Assembly (NCBI GenBank): GCA_006438735.1
Contig: RCZF01000008.1
Coordinates: 1-64,000, forward strand
DNA from: Sphingomonas koreensis
GTDB taxonomy: Bacteria > Pseudomonadota > Alphaproteobacteria > Sphingomonadales > Sphingomonadaceae
Direction of reading: 5' to 3'
DNA length: 64,000 bases
Shown piece by piece: positions 34,996 through 43,808 of this stretch. The translations under genes and the position numbers were made by a program. The notes under the pieces were generated by a model. The model had not been told where the DNA came from, did not search any database, and worked only from the letters and a program-made list of their open reading frames with translations. Within the stretch, counting starts at the first letter, position 1, and each line of letters opens with the position of its first letter.

Positions 34996-37938
34996 TCAAA
35001 AGCGCCAATTCAACATCACGCGCTCGGTTCGTCCGAATAGCGGCCGAGCGACACCGCGATTGCCCGATCCGTCTGGCGCCTTCAAATCATAAAACAGCGG
35101 ATCGCCCTCGGTAAAGGAGAGCTGATTGGTCAGGTTGGCGACGTGCACCTGAAGCGACAATCGGCTGTTTATGTCCCACAACGCACCCGCATCGAGGATA
35201 TAATAGGCCGGATAGATCGTCACGTTGACGTCCTGCGACGTCGAGTAGCGCGGCGATTCGTGCTCGTAGCTGGCATAGAGCTTGACCGGGACGTCGAGCA
35301 GCGGCTTCAAATCCCAGCGCGGCCGAATGAAGATACGCGTACCCGCCTGCCTGGCCTCGCGCCGCCCGTCCTGGCTGATAATGACATCTTGATAGCTGTC
35401 GCCGACCTGATTGACCACGGTATAGCCAGATCCGTTGACCTTGGGATTTTGCAAGGTCACGTCGGCGCTGACATCAAAACCAGGAACGAACGGTGGCCTG
35501 ATGGTCGCCTCAATCTCGGCGCCATAATTGGTCGAGCCATAGGCATAGGGTTCGGAGATGGTTGGGCACTGCGTGATGGTTGCGGTGGTGGCGACCGTGC
35601 CGCCGGCAGTGCAGGATGGTGAATTGATGTCCTGATAGATGTTGATCAGGGTGCGCGGCGTGAACTTGTTGTAGAAACCGGCCACCGAGATGTCGAACAG
35701 GTTCGACTGATAGCGCGCGCCGCCTTCATATTGGGTGATGTGTTCCACCGGATCGGCCAGTGGGGCGGCCTGGGCGAACGCAACGCCGTCATTGAAGCTC
35801 GGCAGGCGAAACAGCTTCGATGCCAGCGCATAGACCGCAAGGTTCGACCGAATCGCGTAATTGGCGCCAATGCTCCAGCCGTGGCCATTGTAACGATGAT
35901 CGAGATATTGCGGATCACCCAGCGTTTGGACTTGTGCATAGGCCGCGTTGCCGCTGGTCGCCCCGCCCGGGAAGAATGCCGTGCAGCAGGCCCGATTGCG
36001 GAACGCCACGTTCAACCTCTCGGTCTCCCAGCGAAAGCCGGCGTCGATCTTCAGCCGATGATCGAACATCTCCCAATGATCGAGCACGTAGCCGGCGAAG
36101 TTCTCAGCGCCGCCGGATGCGGCGTTGCCAGAGAAGCCTGGGAGATAGCTGCCGCGCAACGAAAGCGGCGCCACCTTAGTTCCGCTGGCATCGACCAGAT
36201 AGACGTCGACCAATTGCGCCGGATCGGCCAGTGTGGAGATCGTCAGGCTTTGCTGAAAATCGTAATTGTCGTGATCAGTCGCATGGTATCCGCCGAACGT
36301 CAGGTGATGCGACCCAAGCAGATCAAAATCCTTTTGAATCTGCAAATCCTGCGTCACGCTTTGAAGCTTTGAATGCACGATCCACGGAATCTCGAAGCTG
36401 AGATTGCTACCCGCCGCGATTGGTTTTCCGTCACTAACGTTGAAGGCGGCAAGATGCCCGCCCGGCCCGGCGATCGTCTGCTGATCGCCATATTGCGCGC
36501 GCAATTGGTTGAAATTGGCGAAGCCAGAAGCGTTGAGCGGGTTGATATACTGGTTCTGGAAATCGGCATTGCCCAACGCGTTAAAATAGTTCGCGAGCAC
36601 GTTGCGATTATAAGCCGAGGAATTGAGCGGTGTGCCCGCCGCCGCCTGGAAGTTCGCGTCAAAGGCGGGTTGCAGGAAATCGTTGGTATAGCGGTCGTTG
36701 AGGAACGAGGAGGCGGGCGCCGCATCGTTGCCAGCGAAAAGCGCGTTGAAGCCGCTGGTGCCCTTGACGAAATTCGCCTTGAAGTCGACGCGCCACCCCG
36801 AACCGAAATCCTTGGAGAATTTTGCGGCGAGCGTCGTGAACTTGGGGTGTATGCCGTCTCCGAGATCGGCAGTCGTCACTTTGCCCGCATCGTCGATCTG
36901 CGTGACATTGCGATTTGACGGCGACAGCAAGGTGCCATTCTGAAAATTGATGCCGATCGGCGTTACGGTGTTCGAGTGGATGTAGATCGGATCCTGCGCG
37001 GTGCCCGGCGAACTGAACCCGGGCACCTCGATCGGCAGGTTGTTGTAAACGGCGGTGCGATCGTTGAGGTAGGTGCCGTAAAGCGCGACATTGGTCGTGC
37101 CGTCATCGCTCTTGTAGGTAAGGTTACCGCGGATCTGGCCGCCCTTATCGGCGAGATAGCCAGTGTCGCGAAGGCCGTTGGAGCTGCGCAGGAAGCCACC
37201 GATGGCGTAATGCAGATTATCGTTGATCGGGCCGGAGACATAGAGGTCGTTGCGCAGGAAGCCGTAATTCGCCACCTCGAGTTTGTAGCCGCCGGCGAAC
37301 TTGTCGCCACCGGTCTTGGTGATGAAATTGACGACGCCACCGAGGCCGTTGGAATACAAGATACCGCCTGGACCGCCCTTGATCGCCTCGACCCGGTCGG
37401 TCATCAAATCGGCCGAGAAAAACACGTCGCTGTTAGCGAATGGGACATCCGAATCCTGAAACACCGGCATGCCGTCGACCAACTCCGGCGCGTAGCGAAA
37501 GCCGCTGCTCGGCAGACCGCGGACAGTGACGTTGTTGCTGCGCTCGCCGGCCGTGCTGCCTTCGGCGAAAAAGCCGGGAATGTTGTTTAGAAGATCGGCG
37601 GTGCTGATTGGCGCCAACTGTTGAATTTGCTTTTGGGTGAGCGTGTTGATCGTGAATGTCGTGTCGATCTTGCGGGACTTGTCGACCACGCCGGTCACCA
37701 CGATGTCCTTCAAATTCTGGCTGTCTTCTGCGGACGGCGCGGCGTTTGGGGCGATCGCCTGATCGCCCGCAGCCGGCTGCGTCTGGCCCTTCTTGGCCGG
37801 CGCTGGCTTTGCATCAGTGGCCGTCGCCTGGCTTTGGTCGGATTCCACCTGACGCGCATTGGCGGCGCTGGCGCAAAGCGACAAGGCGATGATCGAGGAA
37901 GTATAGCGGATGGCGGATCGGGTATTTAGGCTGGTCAT
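34996..37938 (-). CDS. TonB-dependent receptor, likely fructan/fructo-oligosaccharide uptake
   Basis: The 980-residue outer-membrane receptor has a signal peptide (about 1-29, ending ANA), an Ala/Gln/Pro-rich linker, a TonB box (KDIVVTGVV) and plug (QIQQLAPISTADLLNNIPG; VEAIKGGPGGILYSNGLGGVVNFIT). The barrel ends in MLNWRF, the terminal Phe needed for outer-membrane assembly. It has no STN domain, so control is by the divergent LacI regulator, not by FecI/FecR. It heads the operon with fructokinase, ABC importer and GH32. Confidence 0.9.
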   Translation of the reverse strand: MTSLNTRSAIRYTSSIIALSLCASAANARQVESDQSQATATDAKPAPAKKGQTQPAAGDQAIAPNAAPSAEDSQNLKDIVVTGVVDKSRKIDTTFTINTLTQKQIQQLAPISTADLLNNIPGFFAEGSTAGERSNNVTVRGLPSSGFRYAPELVDGMPVFQDSDVPFANSDVFFSADLMTDRVEAIKGGPGGILYSNGLGGVVNFITKTGGDKFAGGYKLEVANYGFLRNDLYVSGPINDNLHYAIGGFLRSSNGLRDTGYLADKGGQIRGNLTYKSDDGTTNVALYGTYLNDRTAVYNNLPIEVPGFSSPGTAQDPIYIHSNTVTPIGINFQNGTLLSPSNRNVTQIDDAGKVTTADLGDGIHPKFTTLAAKFSKDFGSGWRVDFKANFVKGTSGFNALFAGNDAAPASSFLNDRYTNDFLQPAFDANFQAAAGTPLNSSAYNRNVLANYFNALGNADFQNQYINPLNASGFANFNQLRAQYGDQQTIAGPGGHLAAFNVSDGKPIAAGSNLSFEIPWIVHSKLQSVTQDLQIQKDFDLLGSHHLTFGGYHATDHDNYDFQQSLTISTLADPAQLVDVYLVDASGTKVAPLSLRGSYLPGFSGNAASGGAENFAGYVLDHWEMFDHRLKIDAGFRWETERLNVAFRNRACCTAFFPGGATSGNAAYAQVQTLGDPQYLDHRYNGHGWSIGANYAIRSNLAVYALASKLFRLPSFNDGVAFAQAAPLADPVEHITQYEGGARYQSNLFDISVAGFYNKFTPRTLINIYQDINSPSCTAGGTVATTATITQCPTISEPYAYGSTNYGAEIEATIRPPFVPGFDVSADVTLQNPKVNGSGYTVVNQVGDSYQDVIISQDGRREARQAGTRIFIRPRWDLKPLLDVPVKLYASYEHESPRYSTSQDVNVTIYPAYYILDAGALWDINSRLSLQVHVANLTNQLSFTEGDPLFYDLKAPDGSGNRGVARPLFGRTERVMLNWRF

Positions 37939-38024
37939 TTTTCCTCCCCTTGCCGTCTTTCGCGGCAGCTTGGCATTACGCTCGTTGAACGCCGCTACGA
38001 CTCGGCATTGTAAACCTTGCTGAA

Positions 38025-38042
38025 ATTGTCGACGTCGTCAAT
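38025..38042. promoter_or_regulatory. Imperfect LacI-type operator (auxiliary site)
   Basis: ATTGTCGACGTCGTCAAT matches the 14-base core of the main operator at 12 of 14 positions and lies 23 bases from it, centre to centre. Confidence 0.6.
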
Positions 38043-38048
38043 TAAAAA

Positions 38049-38064
38049 ATGTCGACGTCGACAT
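38049..38064. promoter_or_regulatory. LacI-type operator between receptor and regulator genes
   Basis: ATGTCGACGTCGACAT is a perfect palindrome with the central CG typical of LacI-family operators. The same 16 bases recur at 41571-41586 before the second GH32 gene. It lies about 110 bases from both divergent start codons. Confidence 0.8.
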
Positions 38065-38171
38065 GACTTGTCAGCGACAATCAATTCTGCCTAGCGTGAA
38101 AGTGCTAAACGCGCCCGGCCGGTTCGGCGATGTTTCGCCGTCAGATCGGTTTAAGAAGTCGGAGGTGGTGC

Positions 38172-39188
38172 TTGCAGACGATCAGGGATGTTGCCGCGCG
38201 GGCCGGGGTTTCGGACAAGACGGTTTCTCGCGTCGTCAACGGCGAACCGAATGTCAGCGCCAAGACCAAGGCGCGGGTCGAGGAAGCGATCGCCGCGCTT
38301 CACTATATCCCTAACATGGGCGCCAGACTCGTGCGTACCAATCGTTCGGGAGTGATCGGGTTGATCACGGATGTGGTCGCGACCACGCCCAACTCGGTCG
38401 ACATCATTCGCGGAGTTCAGGATCGCGTATCGACCGCCAAGCAAAGCCTCCTGATTGCCAACACCGCGGGAACGAGAGAGGAAGAGCAGCGCGTCTGGCG
38501 AACTTTCCAAGAACACCGGATCGACGGCGTCCTGTTCGCGACCATGTATCACCGCGAAATCGCGTTCGAGCCGCTTGCGCCGGCAATGCCGACGGTGCTG
38601 GTCAATTGCACGGCGGCCGGACGCGCGGATGTGCCGGCGGTCGTCCCCGATGATTATCAGGGTGGTTATACCGCGGCGTGTTATGCACTCGATAAGGGCC
38701 ATCAGCAGATCGGCTTCATAACCCTGAACCCGATGATAATCGCCGCCCGGCTGCGCGGCAACGCGTTCGAGGATGCGATGGCGGAGCGCGGCGTGGCGGT
38801 GCGACCAGAATGGGTTCGCCCCGGATATGCCGGCGATGTCGGCCAGGAAGCCATGTGCGCGTATGACGTCGCGCTCGAGCTGCTTGGGGTTGATGGCGAT
38901 GCACGGCCGACGGCAGTGCTAGCAGGTAACGATGAGATCGCCATGCAATGCCTGTTCGCGGCGCTCCATCTCGGTCTGACCGTGCCGGACGATGTGGCAA
39001 TCATTGGCTTTGACGATTTTCAGAAAATCTCGGCGCAGGTGATCCCCCCGCTGACGACAGTCGCCCTGCCCTATTATGATCTCGGCGTCCGTGCGGCAGA
39101 CACCTTGCTGGCGATGCTGGCCGGCACGGCCGCCGAACCTTCGGTCGAACGGCTGGCCTGCCCGATGGTCATCCGGGAGTCGGCTTGA
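38172..39188 (+). CDS. LacI-family transcriptional regulator of fructan genes
   Basis: The 338-residue repressor most likely starts at TTG 38172, six bases after GGAGG; this puts the helix-turn-helix (TIRDVAARAGVSDKTVSRVV, hinge AALHYIPNMGARLVR) at the very N-terminus as in all LacI proteins. The longer ATG frame from 38130 would add 14 odd residues. The sugar-binding core has GVIGLITDVV, VLVNCTAAGR, FITLNPM and FDDFQKISAQVIPPLTTVALP. It is divergent from the TonB receptor and convergent with the extracellular GH32 gene. Confidence 0.92.
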   Translation: MQTIRDVAARAGVSDKTVSRVVNGEPNVSAKTKARVEEAIAALHYIPNMGARLVRTNRSGVIGLITDVVATTPNSVDIIRGVQDRVSTAKQSLLIANTAGTREEEQRVWRTFQEHRIDGVLFATMYHREIAFEPLAPAMPTVLVNCTAAGRADVPAVVPDDYQGGYTAACYALDKGHQQIGFITLNPMIIAARLRGNAFEDAMAERGVAVRPEWVRPGYAGDVGQEAMCAYDVALELLGVDGDARPTAVLAGNDEIAMQCLFAALHLGLTVPDDVAIIGFDDFQKISAQVIPPLTTVALPYYDLGVRAADTLLAMLAGTAAEPSVERLACPMVIRESA

Positions 39189-39194
39189 GCGGCG

Positions 39195-41495
39195 CTATTT
39201 CGACGCCAGATCCCAAGTGAATCGGCTTTGGTTCAATGGCCACGCCGCAACTTGCACCTCCGCGTTTCCACTCGTGATCACTCCGAAGCGCGTGCTGTCC
39301 GCGCGCGTGGGATAGATCCGAAACGAGCAGGCAGCAGCGTCGTTGATGAAGACGTCGACCACCGAATGGTCGATATAAACATGAAAGGACCGCGGTTTAC
39401 CGAAGGTAGCCTCATCATAAGCGCCGCTGAGCACCATCGGCCCTTCGCCATCCTTGCTCAGCGTCGACTTGCTTTTGTCAAGCGCCAGCACGTGGCTGGC
39501 GGGATCGTAGATCAGGCGGGTGACTTCAGCGCGATCCGGTGATGCAGCCAGAAATACCCCGTATGGGGTCGTGGGTAGCTGATTGCCGAAATCGGCCTTC
39601 AATTCAGCCGCCCGGCCAAGATCACCGACCTCACGCTCTCTCGCTCCCGCTGCGACTGTCCCGCTAATGTGACGGGTCACGTCGCGGAGTTGGTTGAGGC
39701 CAGGCCACGGCGACTGGCCGAGCGTTTTGCCATCCCCGAGCAGTCGCCAGACGCGCGGCAGGCTGAACGTGTGCGCCCAGCCGGCATCCTTCTGCGCCTG
39801 CGTTGATCGGCGCTCGTCGACGATGCCAATTCCGACCAGCTGGCCGTCGGCGTCACGGTCGACGGTGGGGCTGAGGTGCCCGGGGATAAGGTCCAACATT
39901 TTAGGGGTCAGGTCATCGGGACGAAACCGCTTTCCGTCCCACGTTCCGATCCAGTAAACCGCGCGGGTTGCTTTCTCGCCATATTTGCTGACGTCGGCCC
40001 CGACCGGATTGGCCTCGAGAATATATTTTCCCTCGCCGATCGACTCGAACACCGGCATTTCCCAGATGTCGGATCCGACATCCATCTTGTCGAAGGGCGC
40101 TATCCGCGGCTGCTTCTTCCAGCATTTGGTGTCATCGATATCATTGCAGGTGTAATAAGCGACCCCGCCGCCTTTGCCTGGCATCGCCGCGCCGACGACC
40201 ATGCGCCACTCGCCGTCCTGATACCAGACATAGGGATCACGGAAGTCGCGCAGGCCTTGGTCATCGATGATCGGGCCTCGCTTTCGCCAGGTACGCAATT
40301 CGGGATCAGCGCTGAGCGCAACCGAAATGCCCGGGTTGAACAGCGAGGACTGATTGACGCTCGTGTAAAACGCATAGGCGATGCCATGAGGCCCAATCAC
40401 CACGTCGCCTGACCAGATACCCTTCTGATCAAACCCGAAGTTGTCGGTCTGCAGCGTTGGCCAGAGCGCGTCGGGCAAATAGGTCCAGTTGACGAGATTG
40501 CGGCTCATCATATGGCCCCAATGCATTTCTGTCTTGTAAGGCCCGTTAGGGGTGCGCTGATAGAAAAGATGCCATTCGTTGCCACGACGGACCAGCCCGT
40601 GGGGCTCGTTAGTCCAGTTGGCGGGCGGCAAAGCGTGATAGGTCGGCCGCTGAAGGTCCGAGGCAAAGCGCGACGTCGGCACAACCAGCGACGCGTTCGC
40701 CAACGGCGGTGAAACGCTCGCGAAATTCTGGCCGATTTCCTGCGGCGTCAGCGCCCGCCCGACAACCTGGACGTTGTCAAATGCGCCATTCAAACCGTTG
40801 GCGTCAAAGATGCCAAGATCCGCGTCCTGCCAGCTTCGCGCGATCCGCAAATCGGTCGCGGCGGATCGGAACGCCTTGCCGGCGCCGGTCGATGTCTGAC
40901 CGATCGGTTTGCCGTCGAGATAGAGCGTCGCCTTGCCGGCGACGGGATCGAACGTGGCAGCGACGTTGACCCACCGATTGAGCGGAAATGCGTCGGGAGC
41001 TAGTGTCTGATGATTGCCGCTTTCGGTCGAAACCCGAAAACCCCACCGCCCATATTCGTCAATGAACAGGTCAAACCCGGCATCCCTGGTTGCTTGTTCG
41101 ACGAACGACGCCGGCTTGATGTCCGCAACCGGGCCTTCGACATCCGATGGAAAGCTTGCCAGCGCAACCCAAGCTTCGACCGCGAAGCCGCCAGAAGGAG
41201 GCAACTTCAAGGGCACTGAAATCCAGCTTGAAAACCCATCGCTGCGCCAGGCGCGACCCGTCACACCTGGGACGAATTCGGGAGCCGCGAATTGGGTGTG
41301 GAAGGTGGGTCGCGGACCGAGCTTCGACAGGCCATCCGCTCCGCCATTCTCGAAGCGAAGGTCGATCATCGAATCCGAGAGCCCACTGTCTGCGTGCAAT
41401 TCAAGCGGCATCGAGAGCATCATCAACGCCGCCGCACCAACCGATTTGGGCCAACTCGACTTGAGAAGCCGATGGGATCTTTCAGACGTCGCCAA
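39195..41495 (-). CDS. Secreted GH32 fructanase with N-terminal LamG-like domain
   Basis: The 766-residue protein has a signal peptide (about 1-36), a concanavalin/LamG-like sugar-binding domain at about 45-245 (GFAVEAWVALASFPSD; ATLYLDGKPIG; GAFDNVQVVGRALTPQEI), then a GH32 five-blade propeller and C-terminal sandwich (FHVYIDHSVVDVFINDAA). RDPYVWY (stabiliser) and IWEMPVF (acid/base region) match GH32. The usual nucleophile motif NDPNG is NEPHG, so Glu replaces Asp. It probably cuts fructan outside the cytoplasm. A LacI operator lies 76 bases upstream. Confidence 0.88.
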   Translation of the reverse strand: MATSERSHRLLKSSWPKSVGAAALMMLSMPLELHADSGLSDSMIDLRFENGGADGLSKLGPRPTFHTQFAAPEFVPGVTGRAWRSDGFSSWISVPLKLPPSGGFAVEAWVALASFPSDVEGPVADIKPASFVEQATRDAGFDLFIDEYGRWGFRVSTESGNHQTLAPDAFPLNRWVNVAATFDPVAGKATLYLDGKPIGQTSTGAGKAFRSAATDLRIARSWQDADLGIFDANGLNGAFDNVQVVGRALTPQEIGQNFASVSPPLANASLVVPTSRFASDLQRPTYHALPPANWTNEPHGLVRRGNEWHLFYQRTPNGPYKTEMHWGHMMSRNLVNWTYLPDALWPTLQTDNFGFDQKGIWSGDVVIGPHGIAYAFYTSVNQSSLFNPGISVALSADPELRTWRKRGPIIDDQGLRDFRDPYVWYQDGEWRMVVGAAMPGKGGGVAYYTCNDIDDTKCWKKQPRIAPFDKMDVGSDIWEMPVFESIGEGKYILEANPVGADVSKYGEKATRAVYWIGTWDGKRFRPDDLTPKMLDLIPGHLSPTVDRDADGQLVGIGIVDERRSTQAQKDAGWAHTFSLPRVWRLLGDGKTLGQSPWPGLNQLRDVTRHISGTVAAGAREREVGDLGRAAELKADFGNQLPTTPYGVFLAASPDRAEVTRLIYDPASHVLALDKSKSTLSKDGEGPMVLSGAYDEATFGKPRSFHVYIDHSVVDVFINDAAACSFRIYPTRADSTRFGVITSGNAEVQVAAWPLNQSRFTWDLASK

Positions 41496-41952
41496 TGGAG
41501 CACCTCGATCACCAATATCTCATGCCGACGCCCAACCTGCTATGTCCGATCGGCTAACGTCAACCAATAAATGTCGACGTCGACATATCTAGTTCGCCGT
41601 GCATGTATTCGGACCCGTAGTAGGTCGAGCCGCGGGGTTCGAATGGAGCATGACGTAACCGGCTGCTGCCATTAGCTGGAGGTCCGGGTGCCACTGCGCG
41701 GGAGTTTCTTTCCGCTGGAGAATTCCCGGTTGGACACCGCAGCGATGAGCCGCCGCGATCGGACCCGAGCGGTCGAGGGCGTTGCTTCGGATGCCAACCT
41801 TCGCGAAGGAATTCGAGGCCAACCGTCTACCCATGCAACTCCGTCATGCAAACAGCGAAATTGCGCCTTTCGCGAGAAGCGACTGACGATCGCCTCGAGC
41901 ATCAGCCACACTGCGGGCAGCGTTATGACCAGTTGTCCAACCAGCTGCCCTT
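41496..41952. other. Promoter of the secreted GH32 gene, then non-coding sequence
   Basis: Only the LacI operator at 41571 is recognisable. The rest (41590-41952) shows no frame with family motifs and leads into the truncated TetR gene. Confidence 0.5.
41571..41586. promoter_or_regulatory. LacI-type operator before the secreted GH32 gene
   Basis: This is the same perfect 16-bp palindrome as at 38049-38064, 76 bases upstream of the GH32 start codon. Identity over 16 bases at two promoters of one locus is strong evidence for a common repressor. Confidence 0.8.
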
Positions 41953-42455
41953 TTACAGCAGATCGATCGCCTCGCCGATGCTCTCGCTCGCCTGTGCCTG
42001 CAGTGCATCAAGGTCGTCCCCTATCAACGCCCGCATCTGGTGCGGGACGAACACGAGATCGACGAACTTGCCGGCTAGGGGAAGCGCCCGCTCGACAACT
42101 TCGGGCTTGTCGGCGTCGCGGCCCGCAATGGCAGCGGCGACCCGCTGCACCCCGTGCTCGCGTCCGATCCGATCGGTCGGCCGTGCGAGATCCGGCATGC
42201 GGTACGCGGTGGAAATCACCACGCGCATCAAGGCGACGACGTCCGGCTGGAACACGTGCGTCACGATGCTCGTCCCGACCGCTTGCAGGCGATCCCGCAC
42301 GGGAAGCTCGACCGATACCTGGCCTGACGGGGCGAGCGTATGTTCGACGTTGTCACGGACAACGGCGGAGAACAGCTCCCCCTTGTTGGCGTAGCGCGCG
42401 TAGATGCTCGCCTTGCCCGCACCCGCCTCGACCGCGACCTGATCGCAACTGATCG
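41953..42455 (-). pseudogene. TetR-family regulator, N-terminus missing
   Basis: The frame reads FEAISCDQVAVEAGAGKAS then IYARYANKGELFSAVV (second half of the TetR helix-turn-helix) and a ligand-binding domain to the stop at 41953. The first helix and a start codon are missing: upstream of about 42455 the frame passes into the antisense of a LysR fragment. The 288-codon open frame is therefore a chimera, not a complete TetR. Confidence 0.7.
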
Positions 42456-42459
42456 CCTC

Positions 42460-43002
42460 GAACTCGAGCTTACGCTCACCGATCGCTACGTCGATATCGT
42501 CGACGAAGCGTATGACGCCGTTGTCCGGCTTGGGCCGATCGGAAACACGAGCCTTGCCGGACGCGAACTGATTGGTCACGCACAGATCACTTGCGCCTCG
42601 CCCGCCTATCTTGAGGCGCATGGCGCACCTCAAACACCCGACGAACTGGCCGATCACACGTGCCTCGGCTGCATGAACTGGTCGGGCAGACCCTATGCCG
42701 AGTGGCGGTTCACGCGAGACGAGCAGGTCCACCCGGTGCAAATCCGGAGCCTGTTCCAAGTCAACGATGGTCGCGTTCTGCTCGCCGCCGCGCTTGCCGG
42801 GCATTGCATCATCCTGCAACCCGAGGCGTTAGTTAGCGAAGCGATCAATGCGGGGAACCTCGTGCCGATTCTGTCAGAGTATCCGCCGCCGTCCCGACCC
42901 ATGTATCTGATGTTCGCTGCGCGGCACCCGCAATTGCCGAAGTTGCGCACCTTCATCGATCAGGTCGTCACTGCCTTCGGACATCGATCCGGCGATACTT
43001 GA
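42460..43002 (+). pseudogene. LysR-family regulator, substrate-binding domain remnant
   Basis: From about 42460 the plus strand reads LELELTLTDRYVDIVDEAYD, VVRLGPIGNTSLAGRELIG, CASPAYLEAHGAPQTPDEL, HTCLGCMNW, GHCIILQPEALVSE and a normal LysR end. The helix-turn-helix domain is absent; the open frame before it (from 42340) is antisense to the TetR remnant. Two regulators lost their 5' ends at one head-to-head junction. Confidence 0.75.
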
Positions 43003-43199
43003 TCCGAATTCGACGCGGGCCGTACTTCGTTTTCAGCCGAATATTGCCAGCTTCAATTCCACCTCGCGCCTCCTTGCGTCAGCCGTTGGCTTTGCGAAAT
43101 TGTCCATATGCCCCAGCCTTTTACGCAGGCAGGATCATCACTCCGTCGCGCCGGGCAATCAGCCGATGAGTGTTTGTTGGACTTGGCTGGCCTCCGAGA

Positions 43200-43345
43200 A
43201 GGCCCGGCTACGGCCGGTAGTTAATGACATGGCGCAGCGACTGGCTGATGCTGGATATCTCGTGCTGTTGTCGGACCTTTTCGACCGCTACGGTGACTAT
43301 GAACCCTTAGTTCCGAGAGAGGTCTTCGGAGGTGGGGCTTTCAAG
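43200..43345 (+). pseudogene. Dienelactone-hydrolase fragment
   Basis: About 48 codons (RLRPVVNDMAQRLADAGYLV, then LLSDLFDRYGDYEPLVP) match the first part of the alpha/beta-hydrolase fold of dienelactone hydrolases. The oxyanion strand before it and the catalytic Cys, Asp and His after it are absent. Confidence 0.6.
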
Positions 43346-43432
43346 GCGCCCAATCTTTCAATCGTCGAATGCCATTACCAATGCTTAACGCGAGCAACAT
43401 AGACCCGGCGACACACTCTTCTGGAGACTAGC

Positions 43433-43804
43433 GTGGTTGCAATCGCTCAACTTTCATTCGACTCGATCGACCTCGCCGCGCTCGAAGCGATGGCTGAAGA
43501 CGTATGCGACGCGCTTCCCTTCGGCGTCGTCGGGGTTGATCACCAGGGAACGACGCAGGTCTATAATCGAACGGAGGCCGAGATGGCCGGCCTCGACCGG
43601 GAAAGTGTGCTCGGGTCCGGGTTCTTCGAGACCGTCGCACAATGCATGAATAACTTCATGGTTGCGCAGCGCTTCGAGGATGAACCCAGCCTCGACGAGA
43701 TCATTCCCTATGTGCTCACCCTGCGGATGCGACCCACGCGGGTCCGGCTGCGGCTGCTGGCGCGGGCGGACGGGCCGCTCCGCTTCATCCTGATCGAGCG
43801 CTGA
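43433..43804 (+). CDS. pyp: Photoactive yellow protein (PYP) homologue
   Basis: The 123-residue protein aligns end to end with Halorhodospira PYP (125 residues). The chromophore cysteine (Cys69 there) is Cys71 in FFETVAQC; the two residues that hydrogen-bond the p-coumaryl phenolate, Tyr42 and Glu46, are Tyr44 and Glu48 in VYNRTE. FGVVGVD, MAGLDRESVLGSGFF and MRPTRVRLRL follow the PYP PAS fold. Differences are Thr50 to Ala52 and Arg52 to Leu54, positions that tune colour and gating. The GTG start has GGAG six bases before it. It is the first gene of a four-gene c-di-GMP operon. Confidence 0.88.
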   Translation: MVAIAQLSFDSIDLAALEAMAEDVCDALPFGVVGVDHQGTTQVYNRTEAEMAGLDRESVLGSGFFETVAQCMNNFMVAQRFEDEPSLDEIIPYVLTLRMRPTRVRLRLLARADGPLRFILIER

Positions 43805-43808
43805 TCGC

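Noticed and set aside
41953..42819. A complete 288-residue TetR regulator
   Set aside because: Its first half is antisense to LysR substrate-binding-domain sequence and has no TetR helix 1; only the part below about 42455 is TetR.
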